Notes: generated by a model not told the origin, from the letters alone. A stretch of DNA of 64,000 nucleotides from Streptomyces mirabilis (GCF_018310535.1 NZ_CP074102.1:2232001-2296000), one strand, 5' to 3'. Counted from the first letter of the stretch, positions 1 through 9,259 are shown. Numbers and translations are program-made.

Positions 1-1
1 C

Positions 2-1156
2 GTGGCGGCCGGGTTGCCGTGGTTCGCCGTCGAGTACGAGTCCCGGCTCGCCGGGATCGCCCGGCACCTGGGCGACACGGAGGGGGCCGAGCGGGCCGCG
101 CGCGCGGCGCTGGAGCACGGAGGGCCTCGCCTGGAGCCGATGGGGCACGCGCAGCTGCACCTGCAGCTCGCCGAGGTCCTGGGCGCCACCGGGCAGTTCG
201 GGCCCGCATCGGAACACGCCCTGGAGGCCGCGCACTGGGCCGACGAGGCGGGCCAGGGGCCCACCCTCGGCGCCTGGGCCCGGCACCAGCTCGGCGGGTT
301 CCTGCTCCGTCAGGAGCGGTGGGCCGAGGCCGCGGAGATCCTGGAGTCGGCGCTGCCCGACCTGACCACCGAGATGCACGGCGACGGTGCGATCGTGCAG
401 ACGCGGTGGTGGCTCGGCGACTGTCTCACCGAGCTCGGCGAACACCGTGCGGCGGCCGAGCACTGGTTGCGGGCCGCGGACATCGCCCGGCACTGGCCCG
501 AGCAGCGTGACCACGCGATGCTCGCCCATCTCGCCGCCGAGGCGCTCGGCCACGCCGAACTGCCCGCGCAGGCCGAGCAGGCGTACGCGCGCGCCGGTGA
601 CCTGTGGCGTGCCGTCGGCAACGTCCACGGTCTGATCCGGTCGCTGCGGGCCCGGGCGTGGGTCGCGTTGCGTACGGACTCGGGGCCGGACGGGGCGCGG
701 GAGTCGATGGCGGCGGCGGTGCGGGAGTGCGAGGACGGGCTTCTGGCGATGTCGTCCTCCGTCGGGGCCGAGGCTGTGGTGGGCTCCGATGCCGTGGAGG
801 ACTCCGATGCCGTGGAGGCCCGTCATCGCCTTGTCGCCGAACTCGGTCACACACATCGGCAGTTCGGTGACCTCGTCGCCCGTTCCGTTCCGGACGACGC
901 GCGGGAGGCTCTGGCCCACTACACGCGGGCCATCTCCGTCTTCGCGTCCCTCGGCGACGACGCCCTCGACGCGCGCACCGGGGCCGAGCTCGCGGCGGGG
1001 TGGCTGGAGGCCGATCTGCTCCGGCCCGCGGCGGCGGCCGCACGCGCGCGTGCGGTGCTTTCCGCGTACGCGGGTGTGGACGGGGAGGCCGCGGAGGCAC
1101 GTCGGGCCGAGGCAGAGAACATGCTGGGCGTGATGGAGCAGCAGCGGGACCAGTGA
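2..1156 (+). CDS. TPR-repeat protein, 5' end outside the window
   Basis: The frame is open from the left edge and probably continues upstream, so the GTG at position 2 is unlikely to be the real start. The 384 visible residues are Ala/Arg/Glu-rich and helical, made of repeated ~34-40-residue units (for example the AEQAYARAGDLWRA and AREALAHYTRAISVFASLGDD segments) typical of tetratricopeptide scaffolds. No catalytic motif is visible. An acidic VVGSDAVEDSDAVEA stretch near residue 260 looks like a small internal duplication (SDAVE twice). It is convergent with the FakA-like gene, about 50 bp away. Function is unknown; a protein-protein interaction role is inferred from the fold only. Confidence 0.7.
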   Translation: MAAGLPWFAVEYESRLAGIARHLGDTEGAERAARAALEHGGPRLEPMGHAQLHLQLAEVLGATGQFGPASEHALEAAHWADEAGQGPTLGAWARHQLGGFLLRQERWAEAAEILESALPDLTTEMHGDGAIVQTRWWLGDCLTELGEHRAAAEHWLRAADIARHWPEQRDHAMLAHLAAEALGHAELPAQAEQAYARAGDLWRAVGNVHGLIRSLRARAWVALRTDSGPDGARESMAAAVRECEDGLLAMSSSVGAEAVVGSDAVEDSDAVEARHRLVAELGHTHRQFGDLVARSVPDDAREALAHYTRAISVFASLGDDALDARTGAELAAGWLEADLLRPAAAAARARAVLSAYAGVDGEAAEARRAEAENMLGVMEQQRDQ

Positions 1157-1208
1157 CGGGCCGGGGCCGAAGAACACACCCGGGGTCCTGAGGCGGCGCC
1201 CCAGGCGG

Positions 1209-3020
1209 CTACTCCACCCCGATCAGCAGCAACGCACCCTGTCGCCCGCCCCGGTACGCCACCGTGTCCACGGCCAAGTACGACTCCCGGACCCGTGCTT
1301 CGAGATGGGCGGCGATGGAGCCGGGAGCCTCGTCGCCCAGGACGAGGGTGACCATCTCCCCGCCGGCGGCGAGCATGCGGTCGAGGACGGTTTCGGCGGT
1401 GGCGGTGATGTCGGAGCCGATCACGGCGACATCGCCGTCGATGAGCCCGAGGACGTCGCCGGCCTGGCAGATGCCGGCCATGGTCCAGGACTGACGCTCG
1501 GCGACGGCGACCTCGGCGTAACGCGTGGCGCCCGCCGCCGAGGTCATGGCGACGACGTCCTCGTCGAAGCGACGTTCGGGCTCGTGGACGGCGAGCGCGG
1601 CGATGCCCTGGACCGCGGAGCGGGTCGGGATCAGCGCGACCCGGATGCCCTCCGTACGAGCCTGCTCGGCGGCGGCCGCCGCGGTGTGGCGCAGATCGGC
1701 GTCGTTGGGCAGCAACACCACCTCGCGCGCGTGGGCCCGGCGTACGGCCTCGACGAGTTCCCCGCTCGCGGGCGGTTCCCCGGGCCGCGCGAGCACGGTG
1801 GTCGCCCCGGCCTCGGCGTACAGCCCGGCCAGCCCTTCGCCGGGCACGACCGCCACCACGGCCCGCTGCGCCCGCTCCCGGGGCGGCCTCCCGGCCGCGC
1901 CCGCCGTGTGGGCGTCGCCGAGCCCGAAGTGCGTGATCCTGATCCGGTACGGCCGCCCGGCCTCGACCCCCGCCTCCACGGCGGCACCGGCGTCGTCCGC
2001 GTGCACATGGACGTTCCACAGCCCGTCCCCGCCGACCACGACGAGCGAGTTGCCGAGGCGGTCGAGCCGGGCCCGCAACCGCGCCACGTCCGCGTCCTCG
2101 GCCTCCAGCAGATAGGTCACCTCGAAGGCCGGGTTGTCTTCCCCGGGCCGGTCGTCCACGCACACGCCGTTCACATCCACACGGTCCACGCCGTCCACAC
2201 GGTCCACGCCACTCACTCCGTCCATGCCATTCACGCGCGTATGGACTTCGCCCGCCACCCGTCCGGCGCCCGGGGACTCCCCCGTGAACGTCTCCGCCAG
2301 TGCCGCCAGCACCGCCAGCAGCCCCCGCCCACCCGCGTCGACCACACCGGCGCGCTCCAGCACGGCCAGCTGACCGGGGGTCGCCATGAGGGCCGCCCGC
2401 GCTCCCTCGTACGCCGCGCACGCGACCGTGGCGCAGTCGCCCTCCGTACCGGTGGCCGCCTCGGCGGCGGCCGCGGCGACCGTGAGGACCGTGCCCTCCA
2501 CGGGGTGCGCCACGGCCTCGCGTGCGGAGTCGGCGGCCTGTCGCAGGGCCAGCCGAAGGCCCTGTCCGTCGGTGTGAGCGGTCTCACCCTCGGACTCACC
2601 GGCGGTCTCGCTCCCGGCCTCACCATCGGCGGCGAGTACCTGCGCCATGCCGCGCAGCAGCTGCGCGAGGATCGTCCCGGAGTTCCCGCGGGCCCCGATC
2701 AGCGCCCCGTGCGCCATCGCCCGCACGGCGTCGGCGAGAGTAGGCAGACCGATCCCCGTGACCCCCGTGGAAACGGCTCCAGTGGGAGCGGACCCCGTGG
2801 GACCGGCCCCCGTCACCGTCTCGTAGCCCGCGAAAACCGCCTCCACCGCCGCTGCCGCGGACTCCACCGTCAGATACAGGTTCGTCCCGGTGTCCCCGTC
2901 CGCGACCGGGAAGACATTGATGGCGTCGATCTCCTCGCGGGCCCGCCCCAGCGCCTCCAGCGCGAGGCCGCACCAGGTGCGCACCGCGAGAGCATCCAAT
3001 GTCTGCGGCACCTGCGGCAC
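1209..3020 (-). CDS. DAK2/FakA-like kinase-domain protein (YloV family)
   Basis: The N-terminal DAK2 domain carries NVFPVADGDTGTN (about residues 35-47), the phosphate/Mg-binding signature of DhaL-type kinases, and GARGNSGTILAQLLRG (about 109-124). A Gly/Asp/Val-rich linker leads to a C-terminal FakA/DegV-like domain (about 385-603). In Firmicutes FakA phosphorylates fatty acids delivered by DegV-type FakB; the substrate here is inferred. I start at GTG 3020 because AAGGAGG lies six bases upstream; an ATG at 3095 would add 25 residues with no ribosome site. Two low-complexity inserts (GAGPTGSAPTGAVSTG after residue 70 and the linker repeat) look lineage-specific. It is divergent from rpmB. 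Confidence 0.85.
   Translation of the reverse strand: MPQVPQTLDALAVRTWCGLALEALGRAREEIDAINVFPVADGDTGTNLYLTVESAAAAVEAVFAGYETVTGAGPTGSAPTGAVSTGVTGIGLPTLADAVRAMAHGALIGARGNSGTILAQLLRGMAQVLAADGEAGSETAGESEGETAHTDGQGLRLALRQAADSAREAVAHPVEGTVLTVAAAAAEAATGTEGDCATVACAAYEGARAALMATPGQLAVLERAGVVDAGGRGLLAVLAALAETFTGESPGAGRVAGEVHTRVNGMDGVSGVDRVDGVDRVDVNGVCVDDRPGEDNPAFEVTYLLEAEDADVARLRARLDRLGNSLVVVGGDGLWNVHVHADDAGAAVEAGVEAGRPYRIRITHFGLGDAHTAGAAGRPPRERAQRAVVAVVPGEGLAGLYAEAGATTVLARPGEPPASGELVEAVRRAHAREVVLLPNDADLRHTAAAAAEQARTEGIRVALIPTRSAVQGIAALAVHEPERRFDEDVVAMTSAAGATRYAEVAVAERQSWTMAGICQAGDVLGLIDGDVAVIGSDITATAETVLDRMLAAGGEMVTLVLGDEAPGSIAAHLEARVRESYLAVDTVAYRGGRQGALLLIGVE
2177..2210. repeat. 18-bp tandem repeat in the FakA-like linker
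   Basis: Two nearly identical 18-bp units (core CACACGGTCCACGCC) lie head to tail inside the FakA-like gene and encode the alternating VDRVDGVDRVD linker. Related degenerate units extend to about 2240. It sits between the two domains, where length change is likely tolerated. Confidence 0.75.
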
Positions 3021-3279
3021 CTGCGCCTCCTTGAGCTTCTGGACGTGGCACGCAGCGTAGACCCAGGACGGGTTACTGACGGTAGGGGGCCCCAAGGAGG
3101 GCTGGGATGAGCCCCGGGGCAGCCATGGTAGTTTCGTTCTCCGGACGCAGTCGTTGTATGCTGCTCCAGTTGCCCGATTCGATCGGGTCTTCCCCCTGGC
3201 ACCGCCACTCAGATCCTAGATCTCGATTCCGGCATGCCGGGATCAACCGTAAGAGCATCTGAAGTCTTTGGAGTGACCC

Positions 3280-3465
3280 GTGGCTGCCAACTGCGACGTC
3301 TGCGGCAAGGGGCCGGGCTTCGGCAACAACATCTCGCACTCGCACCGCCGTACGTCCCGTCGCTGGAACCCCAACATCCAGCGCGTCCGTACCGTGGTGG
3401 GCGGGACGCCGAAGCGCGTGAACGCTTGCACCTCGTGCATCAAGGCCGGCAAGGTCTCGCGCTGA
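3280..3465 (+). CDS. rpmB: 50S ribosomal protein L28, zinc-binding type
   Basis: The 61-residue protein begins [16 protein letters not shown] and carries two CxxC pairs (CDVC near the N-terminus, CTSC near residue 51), so it is the zinc-ribbon (C+) form of L28. Actinomycetes often carry a second, Zur-regulated cysteine-free paralogue elsewhere. The start is GTG. The gene is monocistronic, divergent from the FakA-like gene, and followed by a strong terminator. Confidence 0.97.
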   Translation: MAANCDVCGKGPGFGNNISHSHRRTSRRWNPNIQRVRTVVGGTPKRVNACTSCIKAGKVSR

Positions 3466-3470
3466 CGCAA

Positions 3471-3514
3471 CTCCCCCAAGCTCTCGACTCCGCTCGAGCA
3501 GGGGGAACCCCCAT
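3471..3514 (+). repeat. dispersed Streptomyces palindromic repeat, copy 1
   Basis: This CTCCCCCAAG ... CTCGAGCAGGGGG ... CCCCCAT element of about 44 bp lies directly after the rpmB stop. Related copies are at 23087-23129 (opposite strand, inside gltX) and 58112-58154. Its CCCCC/GGGGG and TCGA/TCGA arms could fold into a hairpin. Confidence 0.8.
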
Positions 3515-3542
3515 GCGCGCGGCCACTGCTGGTTCGCTTAAG

Positions 3543-3574
3543 AACCGGTCCACCTCACGGTGGGCCGGTTTTTT
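3543..3574 (+). terminator. rho-independent terminator of rpmB
   Basis: A 12-bp stem (AACCGGTCCACC paired with GGTGGGCCGGTT, one G-U pair) around a TCAC loop is followed directly by a T-run. Confidence 0.9.
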
Positions 3575-3670
3575 GTTGTCTTCATTGCTTCCTTCCGCTG
3601 TGCCGTATCGGGCGTGGGGTGTCCCACGCGCGCGTAGCCCCCGTCTTCCGGACCTGCCAGAATCTGCCGA

Positions 3671-6600
3671 ATGCGCTTCGGCATCCTGGGCCCCCTCGAG
3701 ATCCGCACCACGGACGGCAGCCCCCTGGACCCCGGCGGCCCCCGCCCCCGCGCGCTGCTCACCCTGCTCCTCCTGGATGCGGGCCGGACCGTCTCCGTGG
3801 AGCGGCTGACCGACGGCCTGTACGGCACCGAGCCGCCGGCCGGGGCCGCCAACGCCCTCCAGTCCCAGGTTTCCCGGCTGCGCAGGCGGCTCGGCCCCGA
3901 CACCGGGATCGAGGCCGACCCCACCGGCTACCGCATCGCCGTCTCCCCCGACGCCGTCGACGCCCACCGCTTCGAGCGGCTCTCCCGCGAGGGAGCCTCG
4001 GCCCTCGCCCAGGGCGACCACTCCCGAGCCGCGGCCTTGCTCCGGGAGGCGCTCACCCTGTGGCGCGGCCCGGCCCTGGCCGACCTCCCGGGCGCGCACG
4101 CCCAGGTGACCCGCCTCGAAGAACTGAGGCTCACCGCCGTACAGGACCGTGTCGACGCGGACCTCGCGCTCGGCGGCGGCCCCGCACTCGTCCCGGAGCT
4201 GCGCGAACGGCTCGGCGCGCATCCCTTGAGCGAGCGGCTGTACGGACAGCTGATGCGGGCCCTGCACGCGAGCGGCCGGGCCGCCGAGGCGCTGACGGTG
4301 TACGAGGAGGCGCGGCGCACCCTCGCCGAGGAACTGGGCGTCGACCCCTCGCCCGACCTGTCCGCCCTCCACCTGGAACTGCTCCAGGGCGTGGGCCCCG
4401 CCCACCGGCGGCTCCCCGCCCAGCTGACCCGCTTCATCGGGCGCGACGGCGAACTCGCGCGCATCGGCGCTCTGCTCACCCAGGAGCGCCTGGTCACACT
4501 CACCGGGCCGGGCGGAGCGGGCAAGACCCGCCTGGCGATCGAGCTCGCCCATGCGAACGCGGACGCGCGCGTCGACGCAAACGCTCGCGTAAACGATTGC
4601 GCAAACGCTTACGCACACGTTTGCCTCGTCGAGCTCGCCCCTCTCACCGACCCCTCCCAGCTCCCCTACGCCCTGCTCACCGCCCTCGGTCTGCGCGAAG
4701 GTTTCCGCACCCCCGCGGGGGACACCACCGACCGCCTCCTCGCCGCTCTGGAGGACAGCGAGCTGCTGCTCGTCCTGGACAACTGCGAGCATCTGGTCGA
4801 GGACGTGGCACGGATCACCGGGCTGCTCCTCGGCGCCTGCCCGGGTGTGCGGATCCTCGCCACGAGCCGTGAGTCGCTGGGGATCACCGGTGAGGTGCTG
4901 TGCCCGGTACCACCGCTGTCGGCGGAGCCGGCCGCGCGACTGTTCCTGGACCGGGCGGCCGCCGTGCGCCCCGGTTTCGCGGGGCACGCGCGTGTGCCGG
5001 ACATCTGCGCCGCCCTGGACGGGCTGCCGCTGGCGATCGAGCTGGCGGCGGCGCGACTGCGGACGCTGACCCCGGACGAACTGGCCGACCGCCTCACCGA
5101 GCACGTCGAGGACGACCGCTTCCGGCTGCTGTCCCGGGGTGACCGCACCAAGGCACCCCGGCACCGCACCCTTCGTGCCGTCGTGGAGTGGAGCTGGGAG
5201 CTGCTGGACGAGGAGGAGCGGGAGCTGGCGCGACGGCTGACCGTGTTCTCCGGGGGCGCGACGGTCGAGGCGGTCGACGCCGTGTGCGGGACGCCCTTTC
5301 CGGAGGATCTGCTGGCCTCGCTGGCCGAGAAATCGTTCCTGGAGGTCACCGAGGGGCGCTACCGGATGCTGCAGACCATCCGCGCGTTCGGCGCCGAGCA
5401 CCTCGTCCGCGCGGGCGAGCAGCACCGGCTGCGGGACGCCCACGCCGCGTACTTCCTGCGGTTGGCCGAACGGGCGGAGCCGCTTCTGCGCGGCGGTGGC
5501 CAGTTGCCCTGGCTGGACCGGCTGACCGCCGAGCACGGAAACCTGGACGCGGCCTTGCGTCATCTCGTGCGCGCCGACCGGGAGAAGGCCCTGCGGCTGA
5601 TGGCCGGGCTCTCCTGGTTCTGGCGGTTGCGCGGTCTCTACGGAGAGCAGGCGTCCTCGGCCAGGGAGCTGCTCGCGGCCGTGGGCGCCGAGCCGCCGTC
5701 GGGTCTCGCGGAGGAGTACGTCCTGTGCGTGATCAACGCGCTCTCGGGTGAGAGCGACGATCCGGCCGACCAGCAGCGCCTGGCCCGCGTGGAGGACGTG
5801 CTGGCCGGGCTGAGCGGACCCCTGCGGCTGCCCTTCACCGTGGTGCTGTGGTCGGTGGTGGGCGGACCGCGGCCCGACGCGAACGACCGGGTGCGGGTGC
5901 AGGTCGGGAGCGACGCGTGGGGGCGGGCTCTTCTTGATGTCGGCCTCGGCTTCCAGGAGCAGTTCGCCGGGCGTCCGGCGGCGTCCGAGGAGTCGTTCGC
6001 ACGGTCTCTGGCGGGTTTTCGCGCGACCGGGGACCGCTGGGGCATGGCGAACTGCCTCGACCCGCTGGGCATGTTCGCCGACTGGCGCGGGGAACACCGG
6101 CGCGCTCTCGAACTGCTCGACGAAGGGCTCTCGTACGTCCGGGAGTTGGCCGCCCCCGAGGAGACCTCGGACCTCCTGCGCAACCGTGCGACCGTGCTGC
6201 TGCACCAGGGGGAACTGGCCGAGGCGAGGGAGCACTTCAGGCAGGCCCTGACGCTGGCCCGCACCGTGGGCCTCACCGACAAGGTGGCGGGCGCCCTGCG
6301 GGGCCTGGGCGACGCCGCTCGTCTCGCGGGAGACACCGGCCACGCGCGTGTGCACTACGAAAGCGCCCTGGAAGCCTGCGCCGCCAACTGGTTCAGCATC
6401 GGAGAGACCGTGCGCATCCTCATCGGTCTGGGCCGATCCGCGGCCGCGGAGGGGCGCCTCGACGAGGCGCGTGAGTGGGCCCGCCAGGCGGCCGACCTCG
6501 CCGTCGAGAGTCCCGGAGTACTGGAACTCGCCGAGTCCGCGGAGGCGTTGGCGGTCCTCGCCGAATCGCCCGAGCGCGCCGCCGTCCTGCTGGGCGCCGC

Positions 6601-6748
6601 CGTCGGCCTGCGCGGGGCGGCGCTGCGGGGCGATCCCGAAGCCGTACGCAATGAGCGGGACATCCGCGAAAAGCTGTCCCCCGAAGCGTACGAAAGGGCC
6701 TTTGAGCAGGGGCGAGTGCTCGGGGCGGCGGCACTCGCCGCCGACTAG
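3671..6748 (+). CDS. AfsR/SARP-family regulator (wHTH-BTAD-NTPase-TPR)
   Basis: The 1025-residue protein starts MRFGILGPLEI, typical of SARP winged-helix DNA-binding domains, followed by a bacterial transcriptional activation domain to about residue 245. An NB-ARC/STAND NTPase follows, with Walker A GPGGAGKT (about 279-286) and Walker B LLLVLDNCEHL (about 365-375), then helical TPR-like repeats to the C-terminus. Large SARPs of this layout act as ATP-dependent activators. The nearest downstream gene is an FAD monooxygenase 82 bp away, a plausible target but not a biosynthetic cluster. An odd Asn/Ala-rich stretch at residues 295-317 (see the palindrome entry) separates the P-loop helix from the next strand. 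Confidence 0.92.
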   Translation: MRFGILGPLEIRTTDGSPLDPGGPRPRALLTLLLLDAGRTVSVERLTDGLYGTEPPAGAANALQSQVSRLRRRLGPDTGIEADPTGYRIAVSPDAVDAHRFERLSREGASALAQGDHSRAAALLREALTLWRGPALADLPGAHAQVTRLEELRLTAVQDRVDADLALGGGPALVPELRERLGAHPLSERLYGQLMRALHASGRAAEALTVYEEARRTLAEELGVDPSPDLSALHLELLQGVGPAHRRLPAQLTRFIGRDGELARIGALLTQERLVTLTGPGGAGKTRLAIELAHANADARVDANARVNDCANAYAHVCLVELAPLTDPSQLPYALLTALGLREGFRTPAGDTTDRLLAALEDSELLLVLDNCEHLVEDVARITGLLLGACPGVRILATSRESLGITGEVLCPVPPLSAEPAARLFLDRAAAVRPGFAGHARVPDICAALDGLPLAIELAAARLRTLTPDELADRLTEHVEDDRFRLLSRGDRTKAPRHRTLRAVVEWSWELLDEEERELARRLTVFSGGATVEAVDAVCGTPFPEDLLASLAEKSFLEVTEGRYRMLQTIRAFGAEHLVRAGEQHRLRDAHAAYFLRLAERAEPLLRGGGQLPWLDRLTAEHGNLDAALRHLVRADREKALRLMAGLSWFWRLRGLYGEQASSARELLAAVGAEPPSGLAEEYVLCVINALSGESDDPADQQRLARVEDVLAGLSGPLRLPFTVVLWSVVGGPRPDANDRVRVQVGSDAWGRALLDVGLGFQEQFAGRPAASEESFARSLAGFRATGDRWGMANCLDPLGMFADWRGEHRRALELLDEGLSYVRELAAPEETSDLLRNRATVLLHQGELAEAREHFRQALTLARTVGLTDKVAGALRGLGDAARLAGDTGHARVHYESALEACAANWFSIGETVRILIGLGRSAAAEGRLDEAREWARQAADLAVESPGVLELAESAEALAVLAESPERAAVLLGAAVGLRGAALRGDPEAVRNERDIREKLSPEAYERAFEQGRVLGAAALAAD
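4587..4614. repeat. 28-bp imperfect palindrome within the SARP gene
   Basis: GCGTAA (4587-4592) and TTACGC (4609-4614) are arms around a central perfect TTGCGCAA (4597-4604). Further GCAAACG and CGTTTGC half-sites lie on both sides between about 4575 and 4623. The stretch is less GC-rich than its surroundings. It resembles LacI-family operator half-sites, but it lies in coding DNA. Confidence 0.6.
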
Positions 6749-6830
6749 GACGGCGGCTCCGACCGGCGGCCGGGCACACGGTCAGCGAACGGTAGGAGCA
6801 CGGTCAGCGCCTCCCGCCAAGCTCCTGCCC

Positions 6831-8075
6831 ATGACAACGAACACGACACAGAACACGACACAGAACACGGCGGAGAACCCGGCGCGGAAGCTCGCCCACC
6901 TCCACGTCCTCGTCTCCGGCGCCAGCGTCGCGGGTCCGGCCGTCGCCCTCAACCTGATCCGGTACGGCGCCCACGTCACCGTCGTCGAGAAGGCACCCGA
7001 CCTGCGGCCCGGCGGATTCGCGGTCGACTTCCGGGGGCACGTCCACCGGACCGTCCTGACCGCCATGGGCCTCTGGGACGAGATCCACGCCCATCAGACG
7101 CACATGGGCCGTCAGACCGTCGTCGACGCCGACGGCACCCCGCGCGTGGACCTGCCGGCCGAGATGATGAGCGGCGACGTGGAGATCTTCCGCGGTGAGC
7201 TGGCGCGGATCATGTACGAACGCACCAAGGACAAGGTGGATTACGTCTTCGGGGACTCGATCGCCACCCTCACCGAGACCCCGGAAGGCGTCGACGTGAC
7301 CTTCGAGCGCGGCGCCCCGCGCCGCTTCGACCTCGTCGTGGGCGCCGACGGACTGCACTCCCTCACCCGTCGGCTCGTCTTCGGTGAGGAGTCCCGTCAC
7401 CTGCGCTTCCTCGACCACTACGTGGCGGCCTTCGGCGTCCCCAACGACCTGGGGCTCGACCGCACCGGGCGGCTGTACTGCGAACCGGGGCGGGCGGTGG
7501 TCGTCGGCAACTACGACGGCGACCCGGACCGGGCGGGCGCGCTACTCGTCTTCCGGTCCGAGAAGCTGGAGTTCGACCGCCGTGACGTGGCCGCGCAGAA
7601 GCGGATCCTGGCGGAACGGTTCGCGGGGATGGGCTGGGAGACACCAGGAGTCCTCAAGGCCCTGGAGCGGGCCGACGACCTGTACTTCGACGCGATCGCC
7701 CAGATCCATGTCGACCGGCTCACCCAGGGGCGCGTGGTGCTGCTCGGGGACGCCGGGTACGGGGCCACGATGGGCGGCATGGGCACCGGAGTGGCGATCG
7801 TCGGGGCGTACGTCCTGGCCGGCGAGCTGGCCCTCGCGGGCGGAGACCACCGCACCGCCTTCGCCGAGTACGAGACCCGTGTCCGGGACTTCGCCAAGGG
7901 CTGCCAAAAGATCTCGGGCAACGCGGGGCCGTTCTTCGCGCCGCCGACCGAGCGGCGGATCCGCGGCCGGGACCGCACGTACCGGCTGCTCAGCTCCCGC
8001 CTCCTGGCGGGCTTCTTCAAGAAGCTCACCGAGAAGGCGGCCACCGGCATCAAACTCCGCGAATACCCCGCCTGA
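6831..8075 (+). CDS. FAD-dependent monooxygenase (PHBH/TetX-like)
   Basis: The 414-residue flavoprotein carries an N-terminal Rossmann motif (VLVSGASVAGPAVALNL, about residues 26-42), a variant of GxGxxG, the mid-protein DLVVGADGLHSLTRR motif shared by FAD and NAD(P)H binding in group A hydroxylases, and the RVVLLGDAGYGATMGGMGTG motif that contacts the flavin ribityl chain. Such enzymes hydroxylate aromatic or polyketide substrates; the substrate here is unknown. I chose ATG 6831 because the Rossmann motif then sits at the usual distance, after a low-complexity TTQNTTQN head. The open frame extends upstream but overlaps the SARP gene. It is probably cotranscribed with or activated by that regulator. 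Confidence 0.88.
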   Translation: MTTNTTQNTTQNTAENPARKLAHLHVLVSGASVAGPAVALNLIRYGAHVTVVEKAPDLRPGGFAVDFRGHVHRTVLTAMGLWDEIHAHQTHMGRQTVVDADGTPRVDLPAEMMSGDVEIFRGELARIMYERTKDKVDYVFGDSIATLTETPEGVDVTFERGAPRRFDLVVGADGLHSLTRRLVFGEESRHLRFLDHYVAAFGVPNDLGLDRTGRLYCEPGRAVVVGNYDGDPDRAGALLVFRSEKLEFDRRDVAAQKRILAERFAGMGWETPGVLKALERADDLYFDAIAQIHVDRLTQGRVVLLGDAGYGATMGGMGTGVAIVGAYVLAGELALAGGDHRTAFAEYETRVRDFAKGCQKISGNAGPFFAPPTERRIRGRDRTYRLLSSRLLAGFFKKLTEKAATGIKLREYPA

Positions 8076-8087
8076 CGGGGTGGGCGG

Positions 8088-9053
8088 CTACGACTCGATG
8101 TCCCCGAAGTGGTCCCAGCCGCCCTTGCTGGTCCAAGGCGCGCCGTCCACCGTGACCTGGGGCAGCGCCGAGGGGTTGAGGACCTCGCCGATCACCTTCC
8201 AGCGCGCGGGCAGCTTCACGTCCGGCGGGAAGGCCGCCACGATCGCGTGGTCCTCCCCGCCGGTCAGCACCCACTGGATGGGGTCGACGCCGACGGCCTG
8301 GCCGATGTCGTTCATCTGCGAGGGGATGTCGATCGCGCCCGAACGGATGTCGATGCGCACCTTGCTCGCCTCGGCGATGTGGCCCAGGTCGGCGATCAGC
8401 CCATCGCTCACGTCGCACATCGCCGTCGCGCCGAGCCCGGCGGCGGCGGGACCCGCGTGGTACGGCGGCTCGGGGCGGCGGTGGGCCTCTACGAAGGCGC
8501 GCGGTGAGCGGAAGCCGCGGGAGAGCACCGCGTGCCCGGCCGCGGACCAGCCCAGCCAGCCCGTCACGGCGATCACGTCACCGGGCTGCGCGCCGCCCCG
8601 GGTTACCGGCTCGTGGTTGCGCAGATCGCCGAGCGCGGTGATCGAGATCATGATGGTGTCACCGCGCACGACATCGCCGCCGACCACGGACGCGCCCGCG
8701 ACCTGGCACTCGTCGCGCAGCCCGTCCATCATCTCGGAGGGCCAGGTGGCCGGGAGTTCGGCCGGGACGACCAGACCGAGCAGCAGCGCGGTCGGTACGG
8801 CGCCCATCGCGGCGATGTCCGCGAGGTTCTGCGCGGCCGCCTTGCGCCCGACGTCGTACGCCGTGGACCAGTCACGGCGGAAGTGCCGCCCCTCCAGGAG
8901 GATGTCGGTGCTCGCCACCACCCTGCGGTCGGGCGCGGCCACCACCGCGGCGTCGTCGCCCGGGCCGACCCGGACCGCCGGGGTGGTGGTGAGACGCGAG
9001 GTGAGCTCCTTGATGAGCCCGAACTCCCCCAACTCGCCCACGGTGCCCTTCAT
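8088..9053 (-). CDS. thiL: thiamine-monophosphate kinase
   Basis: ThiL converts thiamine monophosphate to the diphosphate cofactor with ATP. The 321-residue protein has the AIRS/PurM-like fold signatures GELGEFGLIKEL at the N-terminus, VGPGDDAAVV (about residues 29-38) and the Mg-binding DILLEGRHFRRDW segment, plus CDVSDGLIADLGHI later. Length fits the family. ATG 9053 has GAGGGAG upstream; a longer frame to 9230 would overlap the divergent regulatory region. It is convergent with the FAD monooxygenase, 12 bp away. I recall thiD between rpmB and thiL in S. coelicolor; it is not present here. Confidence 0.95.
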   Translation of the reverse strand: MKGTVGELGEFGLIKELTSRLTTTPAVRVGPGDDAAVVAAPDRRVVASTDILLEGRHFRRDWSTAYDVGRKAAAQNLADIAAMGAVPTALLLGLVVPAELPATWPSEMMDGLRDECQVAGASVVGGDVVRGDTIMISITALGDLRNHEPVTRGGAQPGDVIAVTGWLGWSAAGHAVLSRGFRSPRAFVEAHRRPEPPYHAGPAAAGLGATAMCDVSDGLIADLGHIAEASKVRIDIRSGAIDIPSQMNDIGQAVGVDPIQWVLTGGEDHAIVAAFPPDVKLPARWKVIGEVLNPSALPQVTVDGAPWTSKGGWDHFGDIES

Positions 9054-9120
9054 GATCGTACTGCTCCCTCTGCCGCTACCCGTGCCCGGTCGCGAGCCGT
9101 CTCTGTACTCGGTACGGTCG

Positions 9121-9135
9121 AGTTGACCGTCAACT
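9121..9135. promoter_or_regulatory. 15-bp perfect palindrome between thiL and the Lrp-like gene
   Basis: AGTTGAC-C-GTCAACT is a perfect inverted repeat 68 bp upstream of thiL and 124 bp upstream of the Lrp-like gene. It contains a TTGACC or TTGACG box on each strand, which could be -35 elements or an operator. No convincing -10 was found at the right distance, so its role is open. Confidence 0.45.
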
Positions 9136-9259
9136 TGTGCAGTCCGTGCACCCCGGCGCGCAAGCCCCAGCCACCGCGGGTCTCCCCGTGGCGAGCGGCG
9201 ACGCGATACCGTGGCGTTCCTTTTCCCCACATGATCCTCGTGGCCGCCCTGGAGGTTCC

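Noticed and set aside
3440..6355. Long antisense open frame (971 codons) opposite the SARP gene
   Set aside because: It is Gln/Gly/Arg-rich low-complexity sequence without domains. Such frames are common opposite high-GC genes, and the plus-strand protein has clear domains.
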